A DNA stretch of 58,529 nt from Novosphingobium sp. (GCF_027489515.1 NZ_JAIXZS010000055.1:1-58529), one strand, 5' to 3'. Positions 35,642 through 44,494 are shown, numbered from the stretch's first letter. Notes: a model not told the origin generated them from the sequence alone. Numbers and translations are program-made.

Positions 35642-35955
35642 TGGCCGTGCTCCTTGGGGTCGGCAGTGCTGGACTGGACCCAGGCGGCCAGGGCCTTGAG
35701 CTCGGCGGGCGTGATTTCGGTGGGACGGAATGCGGGCATGGCGTTCTGGCCGTGGCGGACCATGTAGGCGACGGTTTCCGCCGGTAGGCCCCTTCCCCGG
35801 ATCACCGGGCCGACGTTCTTGCCGTGGCAATAGCCGCAGACTGCCGCATAGACCTGTTCGGGGCTGCGCTGTGCCTGCACTTCGCCCAGTTTCTGCGCGG
35901 CCTGTGCCGTTCCGGCCAGCGCGATGCCCGCTGCGAGAACCAGCGCGCGCTTCAT
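35638..35955 (-). CDS. Periplasmic c-type cytochrome, electron acceptor of the flavoprotein
   Basis: This 105-residue protein has a signal peptide (about 1-20). A single heme site CGYCH lies at residues 40-44, and Met73 in NAMPAF is the likely distal ligand. It corresponds in size and position to the cytochrome subunit of p-cresol methylhydroxylase (PchC) or eugenol hydroxylase. It overlaps both neighbours by 4 nt (ATGA), the SDR upstream and the flavoprotein downstream, which supports a stoichiometric flavocytochrome complex. Confidence 0.92.
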   Translation of the reverse strand: MKRALVLAAGIALAGTAQAAQKLGEVQAQRSPEQVYAAVCGYCHGKNVGPVIRGRGLPAETVAYMVRHGQNAMPAFRPTEITPAELKALAAWVQSSTADPKEHGQ

Positions 35956-36791
35956 TGGTATTTCCCCAGCATCATGCCGCCGTCGATGACGATATGGCTG
36001 CCAGTCATGTAGTCCGAAGCATCTGAGGCGAGCAGCAGCGCGAGCGGTTTGAGCTGGTCAGTCTCCGCCACCGACCCCAGCGGCACGATGGCATCCCACG
36101 CCTTGCGCGCGACGGGGTCCTTCTTGAGCCAGCCCCCGCCGATATTGGTGACAAAGGGCCCCGGCGCGATCGCGTTGATGCGGATGCGGAACTCGGCGAG
36201 TTCAAGGCCCAGCGCGCGGACCATGTGGAGCACACCAGCTTTCGCGGGCATGTAGGGCAAGCCGACGATGGGCTCCGTCACAAGACCTGCGTTGGACGCG
36301 GTGCAGATGATCGATCCGCCGCTGCGGCCATTGGCGCGGCCGGCCTGCTTCATGATCCGCACGGCATTGCTCACGGTGTAGAACACGCCCGAGAGATTGA
36401 TCGAGATCGACTTGTCCCATCGCTTGGGGTCATAGGTATCGACCTGACCGTCGGGATTGCGGTGCCCGGCGGGGTTCCAGAAACCGGCGCCAGTATCGAT
36501 CCCGGCGTTGGCAAAGGCGATATCGAGCCCGCCGTAGGCCTTGGCGTGCGCATCGAAGGCAGCGGCGACGGCATCGCTGTCCGACACATCGAGTTGGTCG
36601 GCGCGAGCTTCGTAACCGGCATCGCGCAAGCGGGCGGCTTCGCGCTCGGCGCCTTCACCATCAATGTCGGTGAGGGAAACAGCGGCGCCTGCTTCTGCCA
36701 TGGCTTCGGCATAGGCAAGGCCGATGCCCGAGGCTGCACCGGTAACGAGCGCAGTTCGCCCCTTGATGTCAAAGCGGTCAAGAATTGCCAT
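35952..36791 (-). CDS. Short-chain dehydrogenase/reductase
   Basis: This 279-residue classical SDR has TGAASGIG close to the N-terminus, a variant FANAGI motif, and the catalytic YMPAK. There is a roughly 20-residue insertion (GAGFWNPAGHRNPDGQVD) near residue 100, seen in some mycofactocin- or aryl-alcohol-type SDRs. SLTDID after strand 2 suggests NAD. It is translationally coupled to the cytochrome c gene, so it is a good candidate to oxidise the benzylic alcohol made by the flavocytochrome to a ketone or aldehyde. The final assignment depends on the substrate. Confidence 0.9.
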   Translation of the reverse strand: MAILDRFDIKGRTALVTGAASGIGLAYAEAMAEAGAAVSLTDIDGEGAEREAARLRDAGYEARADQLDVSDSDAVAAAFDAHAKAYGGLDIAFANAGIDTGAGFWNPAGHRNPDGQVDTYDPKRWDKSISINLSGVFYTVSNAVRIMKQAGRANGRSGGSIICTASNAGLVTEPIVGLPYMPAKAGVLHMVRALGLELAEFRIRINAIAPGPFVTNIGGGWLKKDPVARKAWDAIVPLGSVAETDQLKPLALLLASDASDYMTGSHIVIDGGMMLGKYQ

Positions 36792-36823
36792 TGTCGTTGT
36801 TGTCCTCTCCTTCCGCCGCGGCC

Positions 36824-37894
36824 TTATTCGGCCGCTTGCGGTTGTCGTTCGCGGTCTATCAGGCGCTGGAGCATCCGCCGCGCGCGCACGCCGCCGCCGT
36901 CGCCGTTCAGGATCACCGGGCGCAGATCCCAGAAATCAGACCCGCGCATCAGGCGGTGGCTGTCGCGGATCAGCGGCATGTCTTCCTGCTCGAAGGCGAA
37001 TTCGAGCGCTGCGCGCATGCCGGCAGTGAACTCGGCATCACCCAGCGCAAAATCCCGTGCGGTCGCCCAGAAATAGTGCGTGGTATCGGGTGTTTCGGGC
37101 GTGAAGGCGTGCAGCGATGGAAGCAGCGTGCACTCCTCTCGCGGCGTGTCCGGAGGTCCGGCACGGAAATCGAAGTAAAGCACGGCGGGGGCGTGCCAGA
37201 CGACCCAGCCATAGAAATCCTGCTTCACCCCGATCCGCCCCAGCATCCCGCCGATGCCTTCGGAAAGGTAGTCGTCGAGCCGGACGTATTCCGAGTGGAC
37301 CGTCTCGCCGTCCTGCCAGAACTTGCGCTCGCCTTCGGTGAAGGCGGCCGCGACCAGCGCCGGGTGCACGAAGTTGGCGTGACTGAGATCGAGGATGTTG
37401 TCGCTGTAAAGTTCGTAATGCCCCTCGGCCACAGTCGCGCCGCGCACCGCTTCCCACCGGGGATCGGACAGCCAGCTGAAATCGGGGATCAAAGCAGGAT
37501 CGGCCTGCTCCGCATCGCCCATCCAGATCCACAGCAGGGCATGGCGTTCGACCAGCGGATAAACTTGCAGCCTGTTTTCGGGGAGCTGGCCGCCGGGATG
37601 CGGATTGTGGACACAGGCGCCCGTGCCATCAAAGCGCAGGCCGTGGTAGGGGCACATGAGCGCACCCTCCACCACCTTGCCCTGCCCCAGAGGCGCCCAG
37701 CGGTGCGGGCAGCGGCCGGAGACGGCATTGGCCTTGCCGTCTGCATCGCGGAACAGCGCCACGGGTTCTTCGAGGAAGACGCGCTGCTGCGGAGCGTCGC
37801 CAAGATCAGCAGCCCAGCCTGCGACGTACCAGCAATTGCGCAAGTACGTGCCGACTGGCTCCGGACCGAGTTTGGGAACCCCTGCAGCGTTCAT
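36824..37894 (-). CDS. Rieske non-heme iron oxygenase, vanillate O-demethylase (VanA)-like
   Basis: This 356-residue oxygenase has Rieske [2Fe-2S] ligands Cys62, His64, Cys81 and His84 (CPHRWAPL and CPYHGLRF). The mononuclear iron site is NILDLSHANFVH, with Asn166, Asp169, His172 and His177. The arrangement is that of VanA/LigX-like O-demethylases and aryl hydroxylases. It would demethylate a methoxy group or hydroxylate an intermediate, using electrons from a reductase such as VanB, which is not encoded in this window. It lies between the cupin genes and the SDR-flavocytochrome genes. GGAGAGG precedes the ATG. Confidence 0.93.
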   Translation of the reverse strand: MNAAGVPKLGPEPVGTYLRNCWYVAGWAADLGDAPQQRVFLEEPVALFRDADGKANAVSGRCPHRWAPLGQGKVVEGALMCPYHGLRFDGTGACVHNPHPGGQLPENRLQVYPLVERHALLWIWMGDAEQADPALIPDFSWLSDPRWEAVRGATVAEGHYELYSDNILDLSHANFVHPALVAAAFTEGERKFWQDGETVHSEYVRLDDYLSEGIGGMLGRIGVKQDFYGWVVWHAPAVLYFDFRAGPPDTPREECTLLPSLHAFTPETPDTTHYFWATARDFALGDAEFTAGMRAALEFAFEQEDMPLIRDSHRLMRGSDFWDLRPVILNGDGGGVRARRMLQRLIDRERQPQAAE

Positions 37895-37906
37895 GTCAGC
37901 CTCTCC

Positions 37907-38440
37907 TCAGAGATAGAGCTGCTTGTTGATCGGGATGTTGTGCTCGCGGCAATAGGTCTCATAGTGGTTCATGAACCACCACACATCGAGCGTTTCGACG
38001 TGGTTGCCGTGCTCGTCGAAGAACTCGTTGGCGCCCTGCATGTGGAACAGCGCCTTCATGCCGTTCGGATCATCGGTGACGAGCGTGTGCGCTGTGCCCG
38101 GCGTCTCGGTGATGAACTCGCCTGGCTTGCACACCCAATCGTACTCGAGGTAGCGGAACGAGCCTTCGAGCCCAATCGCCCAGACCCGGCCTCGATGCTT
38201 GTGCGTGCCGATGACGCCCGGACCCTTGATCCAAAGGATGTTGACGTAGACGTTATCGCGCACGTCGAAGGCGAGGTGGCGGATCGCGGCGTTATCGCCG
38301 AAAGGAACCCACGGGCTCTCGGCTTCCGAAGCGCCGACGTAGGTGCCTTCGACGCCCTTGGACTTGATGAGCGCGCCGTAAAGCTCGGGCACATCGACGA
38401 TCTTGTAGGCCCCGGACGGCGGGGCGGTCATGGTGGCCAT
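37907..38440 (-). CDS. Cupin dioxygenase, 2,4'-dihydroxyacetophenone-dioxygenase-like, copy 1
   Basis: This 177-residue cupin is similar in length and motif order to 2,4'-dihydroxyacetophenone dioxygenase, which cleaves the side chain of a hydroxyacetophenone to 4-hydroxybenzoate plus formate. Three iron ligands are visible: His80 and His82 (GTHKH) and His118 (GTAHTL). Their spacing (2 and 36 residues) equals that I recall for the characterised enzyme. The C-terminal DVWWFMNHYETYCREHNIPIN is nearly shared with copy 2. AGGGAG lies 6 nt upstream. It is the third of three adjacent cupin genes in transcription order. Confidence 0.88.
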   Translation of the reverse strand: MATMTAPPSGAYKIVDVPELYGALIKSKGVEGTYVGASEAESPWVPFGDNAAIRHLAFDVRDNVYVNILWIKGPGVIGTHKHRGRVWAIGLEGSFRYLEYDWVCKPGEFITETPGTAHTLVTDDPNGMKALFHMQGANEFFDEHGNHVETLDVWWFMNHYETYCREHNIPINKQLYL

Positions 38441-38452
38441 CTGGCGCTCCCT

Positions 38453-38989
38453 TTAGAGGTAGAGCTTGGGGTTGATGGGAATGTCGTTTTCCCGGCAATA
38501 GGTCTCGTAGTGGTTGATGAACCACCAGACGTCCGAGGTATCGACGTACTTGCCGTTCTCGTCGAAGAATTCGATCGGGCCCTGCATCCACCCGAACAGC
38601 TTCACGCCTTCCGGGTGCTCGGTCACCAGCGTGTGGCTCTCGCCGGGCACTTCAAGGATCAGCCCGCCGGGCGAGGCGACCCAGTCATACTCCAGATAAC
38701 GCACGCTTCCCTCGAGGCAGACCATCACGATCGTGCCGCGATGCAGGTGTGTCCCGATCGTGCCGGGGCTCTTGACCCAGAGGATGTTGGAGAAAATGCC
38801 CTGCCGCACATCAAAGGCAAGGTGCTTGATCGCGGCATTGTCGCCGAAGGGAACCCAGGGGCTGTCGACGTCGGTCTGCGCATCGATATAGCGCCCGCCG
38901 GGGCTCAACCGGGCGACGAGGTCGCGGTGGGCGAAACCGACATCGACGATTTCCTTCTTGCTCGACGGCGGTGCAGTCATGGCATTCAT
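38453..38989 (-). CDS. Cupin dioxygenase, 2,4'-dihydroxyacetophenone-dioxygenase-like, copy 2
   Basis: This 178-residue cupin is a clear paralogue of the gene 12 nt downstream. Both share SPWVPFGDNAAI and the DVWWF-NHYETYCRE ending. The metal ligands are His81, His83 (GTHLH) and His119 (GESHTL). Sequence between the motifs differs enough to suggest a different substrate rather than a recent duplication. Its place between two related genes suggests a heteromeric enzyme or division of substrate range. GAGGAG lies 8 nt before the ATG. Confidence 0.88.
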   Translation of the reverse strand: MNAMTAPPSSKKEIVDVGFAHRDLVARLSPGGRYIDAQTDVDSPWVPFGDNAAIKHLAFDVRQGIFSNILWVKSPGTIGTHLHRGTIVMVCLEGSVRYLEYDWVASPGGLILEVPGESHTLVTEHPEGVKLFGWMQGPIEFFDENGKYVDTSDVWWFINHYETYCRENDIPINPKLYL

Positions 38990-39003
38990 GAGAAGCGCTC
39001 CTC

Positions 39004-39537
39004 TTAGCGGATTAGCGTATCGACATAGTCGGCACCGATGCCGACCCGGTCGTAATGCTCGCGCGCGTTCTTGATGTAGTCAAATACATCGAAGTGACCG
39101 GTCGTGTTGCCCTCATCATCCAGCCACATCAGCGGGCCGGAGACGACGAAGAACACTTTCATCGGGTCTTCGTGTTCGTAGCAGACGAGCGTATGGCTCT
39201 CGCCCGGCGTCTCGTAAACGAAATCGCCCGCAGTCGCCGTCCATTCATGCTCGAGGTAGGCCCACTTGCCGCTGATCGTGTAGGCCCAGATCGGATGCGG
39301 GTGATAGTGGCGGTTCACGAGGCCCGCCGATTTCGACATGAGCACGTCGGCCCACATGTTCTTGGAGGGGCTGATCCAGACGGGCTTGGAGCTTACAGTC
39401 TCGCTGATCGGCACCCAATACCGTTCGTCGCCTTCGGCGATCTTCGAGAGGTAGACTTCGGGAAGGCCGCCTTCCCGGAACACTTTCTCGACCGGCTTGA
39501 TGCCTTTCCAGAATTCGGAATGGGCGGTTTCAGGCAT
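39004..39537 (-). CDS. Cupin dioxygenase-like protein, divergent copy 3
   Basis: This 177-residue cupin lies directly upstream of copies 1 and 2. The ligand set His77, His79 and His115 keeps the same 2 and 36 residue spacing, with an extra His81 (RHYHPHP). The N-terminal half is unlike the other two, while WVPISETVSSKPVWISP corresponds to their WVPFGDNAAI segment. It may use a different ring or side-chain substrate. AAGGAG lies 6 nt upstream. It is the first cupin translated, following the TonB receptor after 62 nt. Confidence 0.85.
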   Translation of the reverse strand: MPETAHSEFWKGIKPVEKVFREGGLPEVYLSKIAEGDERYWVPISETVSSKPVWISPSKNMWADVLMSKSAGLVNRHYHPHPIWAYTISGKWAYLEHEWTATAGDFVYETPGESHTLVCYEHEDPMKVFFVVSGPLMWLDDEGNTTGHFDVFDYIKNAREHYDRVGIGADYVDTLIR

Positions 39538-39599
39538 TTCTGTCTCCTTTTGCAGGAAGGGCGGACACCTTGCAGCGCCCGCCCCCGGTCATGCTTGGC

Positions 39600-42125
39600 T
39601 CAGAACCGCAGCCCGAGCTTGGCGTACCACTCACGCGGACGGCTGTAGGTGCCGTAGATCTGGCCGCCGGCAATCTGTGCCTGACCGGTCACGAGATAGC
39701 GCGTATCGGTCAGGTTGGTCCCGCCGATGGTCAGGTCCCAATGATCGCCCGGTTCCTTGTAGGTGATCGAGCCGTTGAGGATGTCCACGCCGGGACGCTG
39801 CAGCAGGTATGCGCGTTCGGTATCGTTCCACAGCGACGACGAGTGCGTGTAGTCGGCGATGAAGATCAGTCGGCCACCGTTCTGGAACTTGGTCTCGTAG
39901 CGCGGCGAGATGTTGAACTTCCACTTCGGCGTCTTGGGCAGATCGGCGCCCGGGAACACGCCGGCCTGGAACGGGTTGGCCGCAACCTGCGCGGGCCCGA
40001 GGACCGATGTGTACTTGGCATCGAGGTGGCCGATCGACGCGTTGATGGTGAGGCCATCGACCGGCGCCGCCGTCAATTCAACCTCGAAGCCCTTGATCTT
40101 GGCATCGCCCGCGTTCTGAATGGTCGGCGAGACGCCCTGCTGGAAGTTCAGCTGGATGCCCTTGTAGTCGGTCTGGAAGACGGCCGCGTTGATCTGGAGG
40201 CGGCGGTCGATCAGGGTCGACTTGACCCCCAGTTCATAGGTCGTGGCCTTTTCCTCGCCGAATCCAGGCGCATAGGGCAGCGGGTTGGAAAGACGGGTGG
40301 TCCAGCCACCGGTCTTGTAGCCCTTCGACCAGCTGGCATAGACCATCACGTCGTCGTTGGGGTGGAACTGCACGCCAACCTTCGGCGCGAAGTTGTTGAA
40401 CTTCTTGTTCTGCGTGCCCGCAACGTAATAGCGCAGTGGCTGGCCTGCGTTCGGGAACCCGGCAGCAACACGGCAATCATCGCTGATCGGGTTGATGTTG
40501 GCGCAGGCTGGCGGGCCGGCTCCAATCCCGGCGAGGAAGTTGAGGATCTTGTAGGTGAGGCCGTTGGCATCCGACTGGAAGCCCTCGAACTCCTTGTCCT
40601 CATGCGTGTAGCGGCCACCGACGGTGATGCCGAACATGTCGCTGAACTTGTAGTCGACCTGACCGAAGAACGCGTAGTTCTTGGTCGCCAGATCGTTCGG
40701 ACCATCGACTTGCAGCAGGCCCTCGGCGAAGGTCACGTAGTCGTGCAGATTGCCCGCTTCCTTGAAGTAGTAGGCGCCCAGCACGTAGTTCAGCTTCTTG
40801 TCCATGGCATTGCCGAGGAGCTGGAGCTCCTGGCTGAACTGCCACTGTTCGGTGGTGAAGCTGGTGTGCAGGAAGTTGAGCGGTGACCCGTCGAGGTCGG
40901 TACCCACGTTCCAGTGCAGCTCACGGTAGCCGGTGATCGACTTCAGCGTCACGGTGTCCGAGAGATCGTAGGCCATCGTCAGCGAGCCGCCGTACGACTT
41001 CAGCTTCGAGTAGTTGTTGCCGTTGGCATAGCTCGTGTCGATGTCACCGGTAACGAAGCGGTTGTCATAGGGCAGCCGGTTGTTGCGCGGATCGGCATCA
41101 ACGTTCACGCCGTAAACAGTCGGGTTGTCGAAGATCGAATTGAGGCCGCCGATCCCGCCGATATAGGCGAATGCGGGCGGGCCGCCACCGCAATCGGTGC
41201 TCGAAGCCGCAATCGCGCAGTTGTAGGTGCCGGCGAAGACCGCTGGGGTCGTCGTGATCAGCGTGTTGGCGATCTGGCTCTGGTCGACATTGGTGTAGTC
41301 GGCCGAAAGCGTCGCGGTGAACGCGCCCCGGTCGAACTTCAGCTTGCCGCGCAGGTTCCAGTTGTTGTCGCCGCCTTCGGTCCCGAGACCGATGTTGTTG
41401 TAACCGGCGGCCTTGTAGTTCTGGATGTTGGTCGAGGCGAAATTGCCCGCACCCGGAAACGCGATGCGCTTGAGGTAGCCGGTGCGGTTCTTGGTCGAGA
41501 AGCTGACCGAGGCACCGAGCCCGTCGGTGATCGGCAGGTCGACCGTGCCGCGCGTCTGCACGAGGCTGAAGCGGCCGACGGTGACATCACCGACGAAGCG
41601 GAATTCCTTGCCCGGATCGTGCGTGACGATCGAGATCGCGCCGCCGATGGTGTTTCGGCCAAACAGGGTGCCCTGCGGGCCCTTGAGCACTTCGATACGC
41701 TCGACGTCTGGCAGGTCCTGGTTCGCACCGACCGAGCGCGCGAGGTACACGCCGTCGAGATAGATGCCCACGCCCGGATCGATGTTGAACGCGAAGTCGT
41801 TGGCGCCAATGCCGCGGATATAGGCCGAAAGCACGGCAGTCGAACCCGAGAACGGCGTGCCGGCGTCAAGCGTCACGTTGGGGGCGATGTTAGAAAGCGC
41901 CGCAACGCTCGTCACCGAGCGCTCTTGCAGCGTGTCCGCCGTAAAGGCCGAGATTGCGATCGGCACGTCCTGCACGTTTTCCGAGCGCTTCTGCGCGGTC
42001 ACGACGATTTCGGCGATGCCGCCCTCGGGTGCGGCTTCGGTCTGGGCTTGCGGTGCACTCTGCGCGAAAGCCGGTGCGGCCATGGCGGCGGCGAGCACGG
42101 CAAGCGATACCGTTGTTCGTCTCAT
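39600..42125 (-). CDS. TonB-dependent receptor of the aromatic island
   Basis: This 841-residue outer-membrane receptor has a signal peptide (about 1-21), a TonB box near EIVVTAQKR, and a plug with VQDVPIAISAF, YIRGIGANDF, DVERIEVLKGPQGTLFGRNTIGGAISIVT, then a barrel ending in LRF. The plug is of the type common in sphingomonad receptors for aromatic or plant-derived compounds; related receptors (for example DdvT of SYK-6, from memory) import lignin-derived biaryls. GGGAG is 6 nt before the ATG. It lies between the AraC regulator and the cupins and probably imports the cluster's substrate. Confidence 0.93.
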   Translation of the reverse strand: MRRTTVSLAVLAAAMAAPAFAQSAPQAQTEAAPEGGIAEIVVTAQKRSENVQDVPIAISAFTADTLQERSVTSVAALSNIAPNVTLDAGTPFSGSTAVLSAYIRGIGANDFAFNIDPGVGIYLDGVYLARSVGANQDLPDVERIEVLKGPQGTLFGRNTIGGAISIVTHDPGKEFRFVGDVTVGRFSLVQTRGTVDLPITDGLGASVSFSTKNRTGYLKRIAFPGAGNFASTNIQNYKAAGYNNIGLGTEGGDNNWNLRGKLKFDRGAFTATLSADYTNVDQSQIANTLITTTPAVFAGTYNCAIAASSTDCGGGPPAFAYIGGIGGLNSIFDNPTVYGVNVDADPRNNRLPYDNRFVTGDIDTSYANGNNYSKLKSYGGSLTMAYDLSDTVTLKSITGYRELHWNVGTDLDGSPLNFLHTSFTTEQWQFSQELQLLGNAMDKKLNYVLGAYYFKEAGNLHDYVTFAEGLLQVDGPNDLATKNYAFFGQVDYKFSDMFGITVGGRYTHEDKEFEGFQSDANGLTYKILNFLAGIGAGPPACANINPISDDCRVAAGFPNAGQPLRYYVAGTQNKKFNNFAPKVGVQFHPNDDVMVYASWSKGYKTGGWTTRLSNPLPYAPGFGEEKATTYELGVKSTLIDRRLQINAAVFQTDYKGIQLNFQQGVSPTIQNAGDAKIKGFEVELTAAPVDGLTINASIGHLDAKYTSVLGPAQVAANPFQAGVFPGADLPKTPKWKFNISPRYETKFQNGGRLIFIADYTHSSSLWNDTERAYLLQRPGVDILNGSITYKEPGDHWDLTIGGTNLTDTRYLVTGQAQIAGGQIYGTYSRPREWYAKLGLRF

Positions 42126-42278
42126 GTTGCTCTCCCTCTGGAATTGTCACTGCCCGGTTCCCCAGCTGGCCGTCTCGCCCTCTGGTTGCCGAACATGCGC
42201 ATTCGAATTCATAAGCCGTTTCGGACGCATCCGCTTGGACTGGAGCGCAGCGGATCAGGACTGAAGCGCAAGCCCCCT

Positions 42279-43211
42279 CTATTTCCGTCGCCATTCACGT
42301 GGTGAAACACCGAAGCGCTGGCGGAACGCCCGCGCGAAGTACGCGCTGTCGTTGAAACCGAGCTCGAATGCGATCTCGGTAATGCTCGCGTCCGGCGCGG
42401 CGCCAAGCCGTTCGGCCGCGCGTGCGAGGCGGCGTTCGAGAATGTAAGCGCTGGGCGTTGTGCCCATTGCGGCAAACAGGTTCTGGATCGTGCGGACCGA
42501 TGCGCCGCACGCTGCGGCCAGCCCCAGCGTGCGCAACCCCGGATCGGCCAGCTGGGCCTCGACCATGGCGAGCACGCGGCGGCGCAGCGCGCTGTCGGCG
42601 GCGGGCACAGCGGCATCGGGCCGCGCAGCGCCGCGCAGCGCCAGCGCGACAAGATCGTAAAAAACCTGGCTCACGCCGTCCTGCCAGTCGGGATCGGAAA
42701 AGCCCTGCTGGCTCTGCCGCCAGAGCGAAAGGAGGAAATCGTGGAACACCCGCGCGCCCGGTGTCGCGCCGCTCATCCGCTGGCGCAGGGCATCGTCGAG
42801 ACCTGCGAAACGCTCGGCCAGCGGCGCGCGGGGAAATTCAACCACGAGCAGTTCATGCGCGGCAAGATCGATGGCATAGGCCTCATGCGGCGAGGCGATC
42901 ACGAAATCCCCTGTGCCGAGCGCGGTTTCGGTCCTGCTCTGGCGGTGGAGGCTGGAACCTCGGCACTGCAGATGCAGGATCAGCCGCTCCTCCGCCGTGT
43001 AGCTCGGATCGCGGCCCACGAATGAGGCGGTCGAGCGCGGGCGGATCATCGCAAGATCGCCGACCTGCCAGGTCCACATCTCGCCGGTAAAGTCTTCGGT
43101 GGCACTCTTGACGTACGTGCCGCTGTAAACGCGGTCGACCAGCGCGTTCCAGAACGCGAGGCGCTCTGGCGGAGCGATCCCTTCGGTGGCGAACTTTTGC
43201 ACTGCGGTCAT
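42279..43211 (-). CDS. AraC-family transcriptional regulator
   Basis: This 310-residue regulator has an N-terminal cupin-like sensing domain of the AraC_binding_2/FeaR type and a C-terminal double helix-turn-helix (about 205-310) with FELGFNDSAYFARAFRQRFGVSPREWR. FeaR-like regulators activate genes for aromatic amine or alcohol catabolism. It is located between the MFS transporter and TonB receptor genes, in the same direction, so it probably activates the downstream receptor/cupin segment. AAGGA lies upstream of the ATG; the longer open frame upstream is not needed. Confidence 0.92.
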   Translation of the reverse strand: MTAVQKFATEGIAPPERLAFWNALVDRVYSGTYVKSATEDFTGEMWTWQVGDLAMIRPRSTASFVGRDPSYTAEERLILHLQCRGSSLHRQSRTETALGTGDFVIASPHEAYAIDLAAHELLVVEFPRAPLAERFAGLDDALRQRMSGATPGARVFHDFLLSLWRQSQQGFSDPDWQDGVSQVFYDLVALALRGAARPDAAVPAADSALRRRVLAMVEAQLADPGLRTLGLAAACGASVRTIQNLFAAMGTTPSAYILERRLARAAERLGAAPDASITEIAFELGFNDSAYFARAFRQRFGVSPREWRRK

Positions 43212-43237
43212 GGCGGAGGTCCTTGTTGCAGTGAGGA

Positions 43238-44494
43238 TCAGGCGGGGGCGAGCTCGCGGCGGGCCACTACACGTGGAGCGGATTCGACGAGGCCGAGCGC
43301 GCAGATCCCGGCGAGGATGCACAGCGCGAGCATCAGCCAGAGCGCGGCGGAGAGGCCGTAGACATCGGCAAGCGCGCCCGCGAGGAACGGACTGAGCACC
43401 CCGCCAAGCACTTCACCGGTGCCCATGACGACGCCGGTCAAAGTTGCCGTCAGGCGCGGATCGACCGATTCCGATGGGATCGTTGCCATGAACATCGGGA
43501 ACAGGCCGTTGAGCCCCCACCCGAAGAAGAAGATTGCCGCAAGCAGCCAGGTCGAGCCCGTGTAGTAGAGCCCGCCCAGCGGCAGGATCACGCCAAGGAA
43601 CGCGAAGCCGATCATCACCGGGCGCCGGCCGATCGCATCCGAGATAGCCGGCACCACGAAGCTGCCGAGACCTGCGGAGAGGCCCAGCGTTGCCATCAGC
43701 CATCCCATTGTCTCGGGCGCGAAGCCGCGAACTTTGGTGAGATAGAGCGGCATGAACGCCCAGCACACCACAAGATAGGAAACGAGGAGAACCGAGATGA
43801 CCGCGCAGAGCACGACATTGCGGTGGCGGAAGGCTTCGCTCAGCGGCACCTTGGGCTGAGCTGCATCGTGCACTTCGGCTGGCGGCTCGCGCAAGGTGAA
43901 CCAGATCAGGACCGCGGTGATAAGGCCTGGCGCAGCAGCCAGATAGAACCCCTCGCGCCAGCCATAGGCAGCGGCGACCGGCACCAGCAGCAACGGCGCA
44001 AGACCCGAACCGAGCAGGTTCGAGCCGAGGTTCTGCGCGACGCCCATCGCCATGCCGCGCCGCTCGGGGGCGACTTCGCTGACGATCATCGAGTGGCTGA
44101 CGGGCATGACGCCGCCTTCCGCCGCACCCATGAGGAGGCGCGCGCCCAGCAGCATGAAGAACGAGGAGGCAAGGCCCGAGGCAAACGAGCACAGGCAGAA
44201 GGCGATGGTCGCGACGACCACCACCGGTTTGCGTGAGCCGAGCTTGTCAGAAATGCGCCCTACCGCGAGGCCGGACAGCGCCCAGGTGAGCGACAGCGCC
44301 GAGCTGAACATGCCCACCTGCGTGTTCGACAAGTGCAGGTCTGGCTGCACATAGGGCATCAGGAAGTTGAGCGCGTTGCGGTCGAAGAACAGGATCCCGA
44401 AATTGAGGCTGAGCAGTCCGACAACCCAGGCCTGATAGCGACCACTGCTTCGCTGCGAGGCGTCCACGCTGGACGAAAGGTGCGCGCCGCTCAC
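43238..44494 (-). CDS. MFS transporter, aromatic acid/anion type
   Basis: This 418-residue protein with about twelve helices begins at a GTG that overlaps the VOC gene stop (GTGA). The loop between helices 2 and 3 (GRISDKLGSRKPV) and the repeat-like SDAIGRRPVMIG are typical MFS motif A copies. FFDRNALNFLMPYV resembles the anion:cation symporter (ACS) family that carries aromatic acids, glucarate and related compounds. It would move an aromatic intermediate through the inner membrane, complementing the TonB receptor. Confidence 0.9.
   Translation of the reverse strand: MSGAHLSSSVDASQRSSGRYQAWVVGLLSLNFGILFFDRNALNFLMPYVQPDLHLSNTQVGMFSSALSLTWALSGLAVGRISDKLGSRKPVVVVATIAFCLCSFASGLASSFFMLLGARLLMGAAEGGVMPVSHSMIVSEVAPERRGMAMGVAQNLGSNLLGSGLAPLLLVPVAAAYGWREGFYLAAAPGLITAVLIWFTLREPPAEVHDAAQPKVPLSEAFRHRNVVLCAVISVLLVSYLVVCWAFMPLYLTKVRGFAPETMGWLMATLGLSAGLGSFVVPAISDAIGRRPVMIGFAFLGVILPLGGLYYTGSTWLLAAIFFFGWGLNGLFPMFMATIPSESVDPRLTATLTGVVMGTGEVLGGVLSPFLAGALADVYGLSAALWLMLALCILAGICALGLVESAPRVVARRELAPA

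Noticed and set aside
36785..39007. A 740-residue plus-strand open frame over the Rieske and cupin genes
   Set aside because: It is antisense to genes with intact metal-binding motifs and good ribosome binding sites, and its composition is that of a shadow frame.
39559..39584. Terminator after the aromatic-island cupin promoter region
   Set aside because: The 6-bp stem with a 14-nt loop is weak and has no U-tract.
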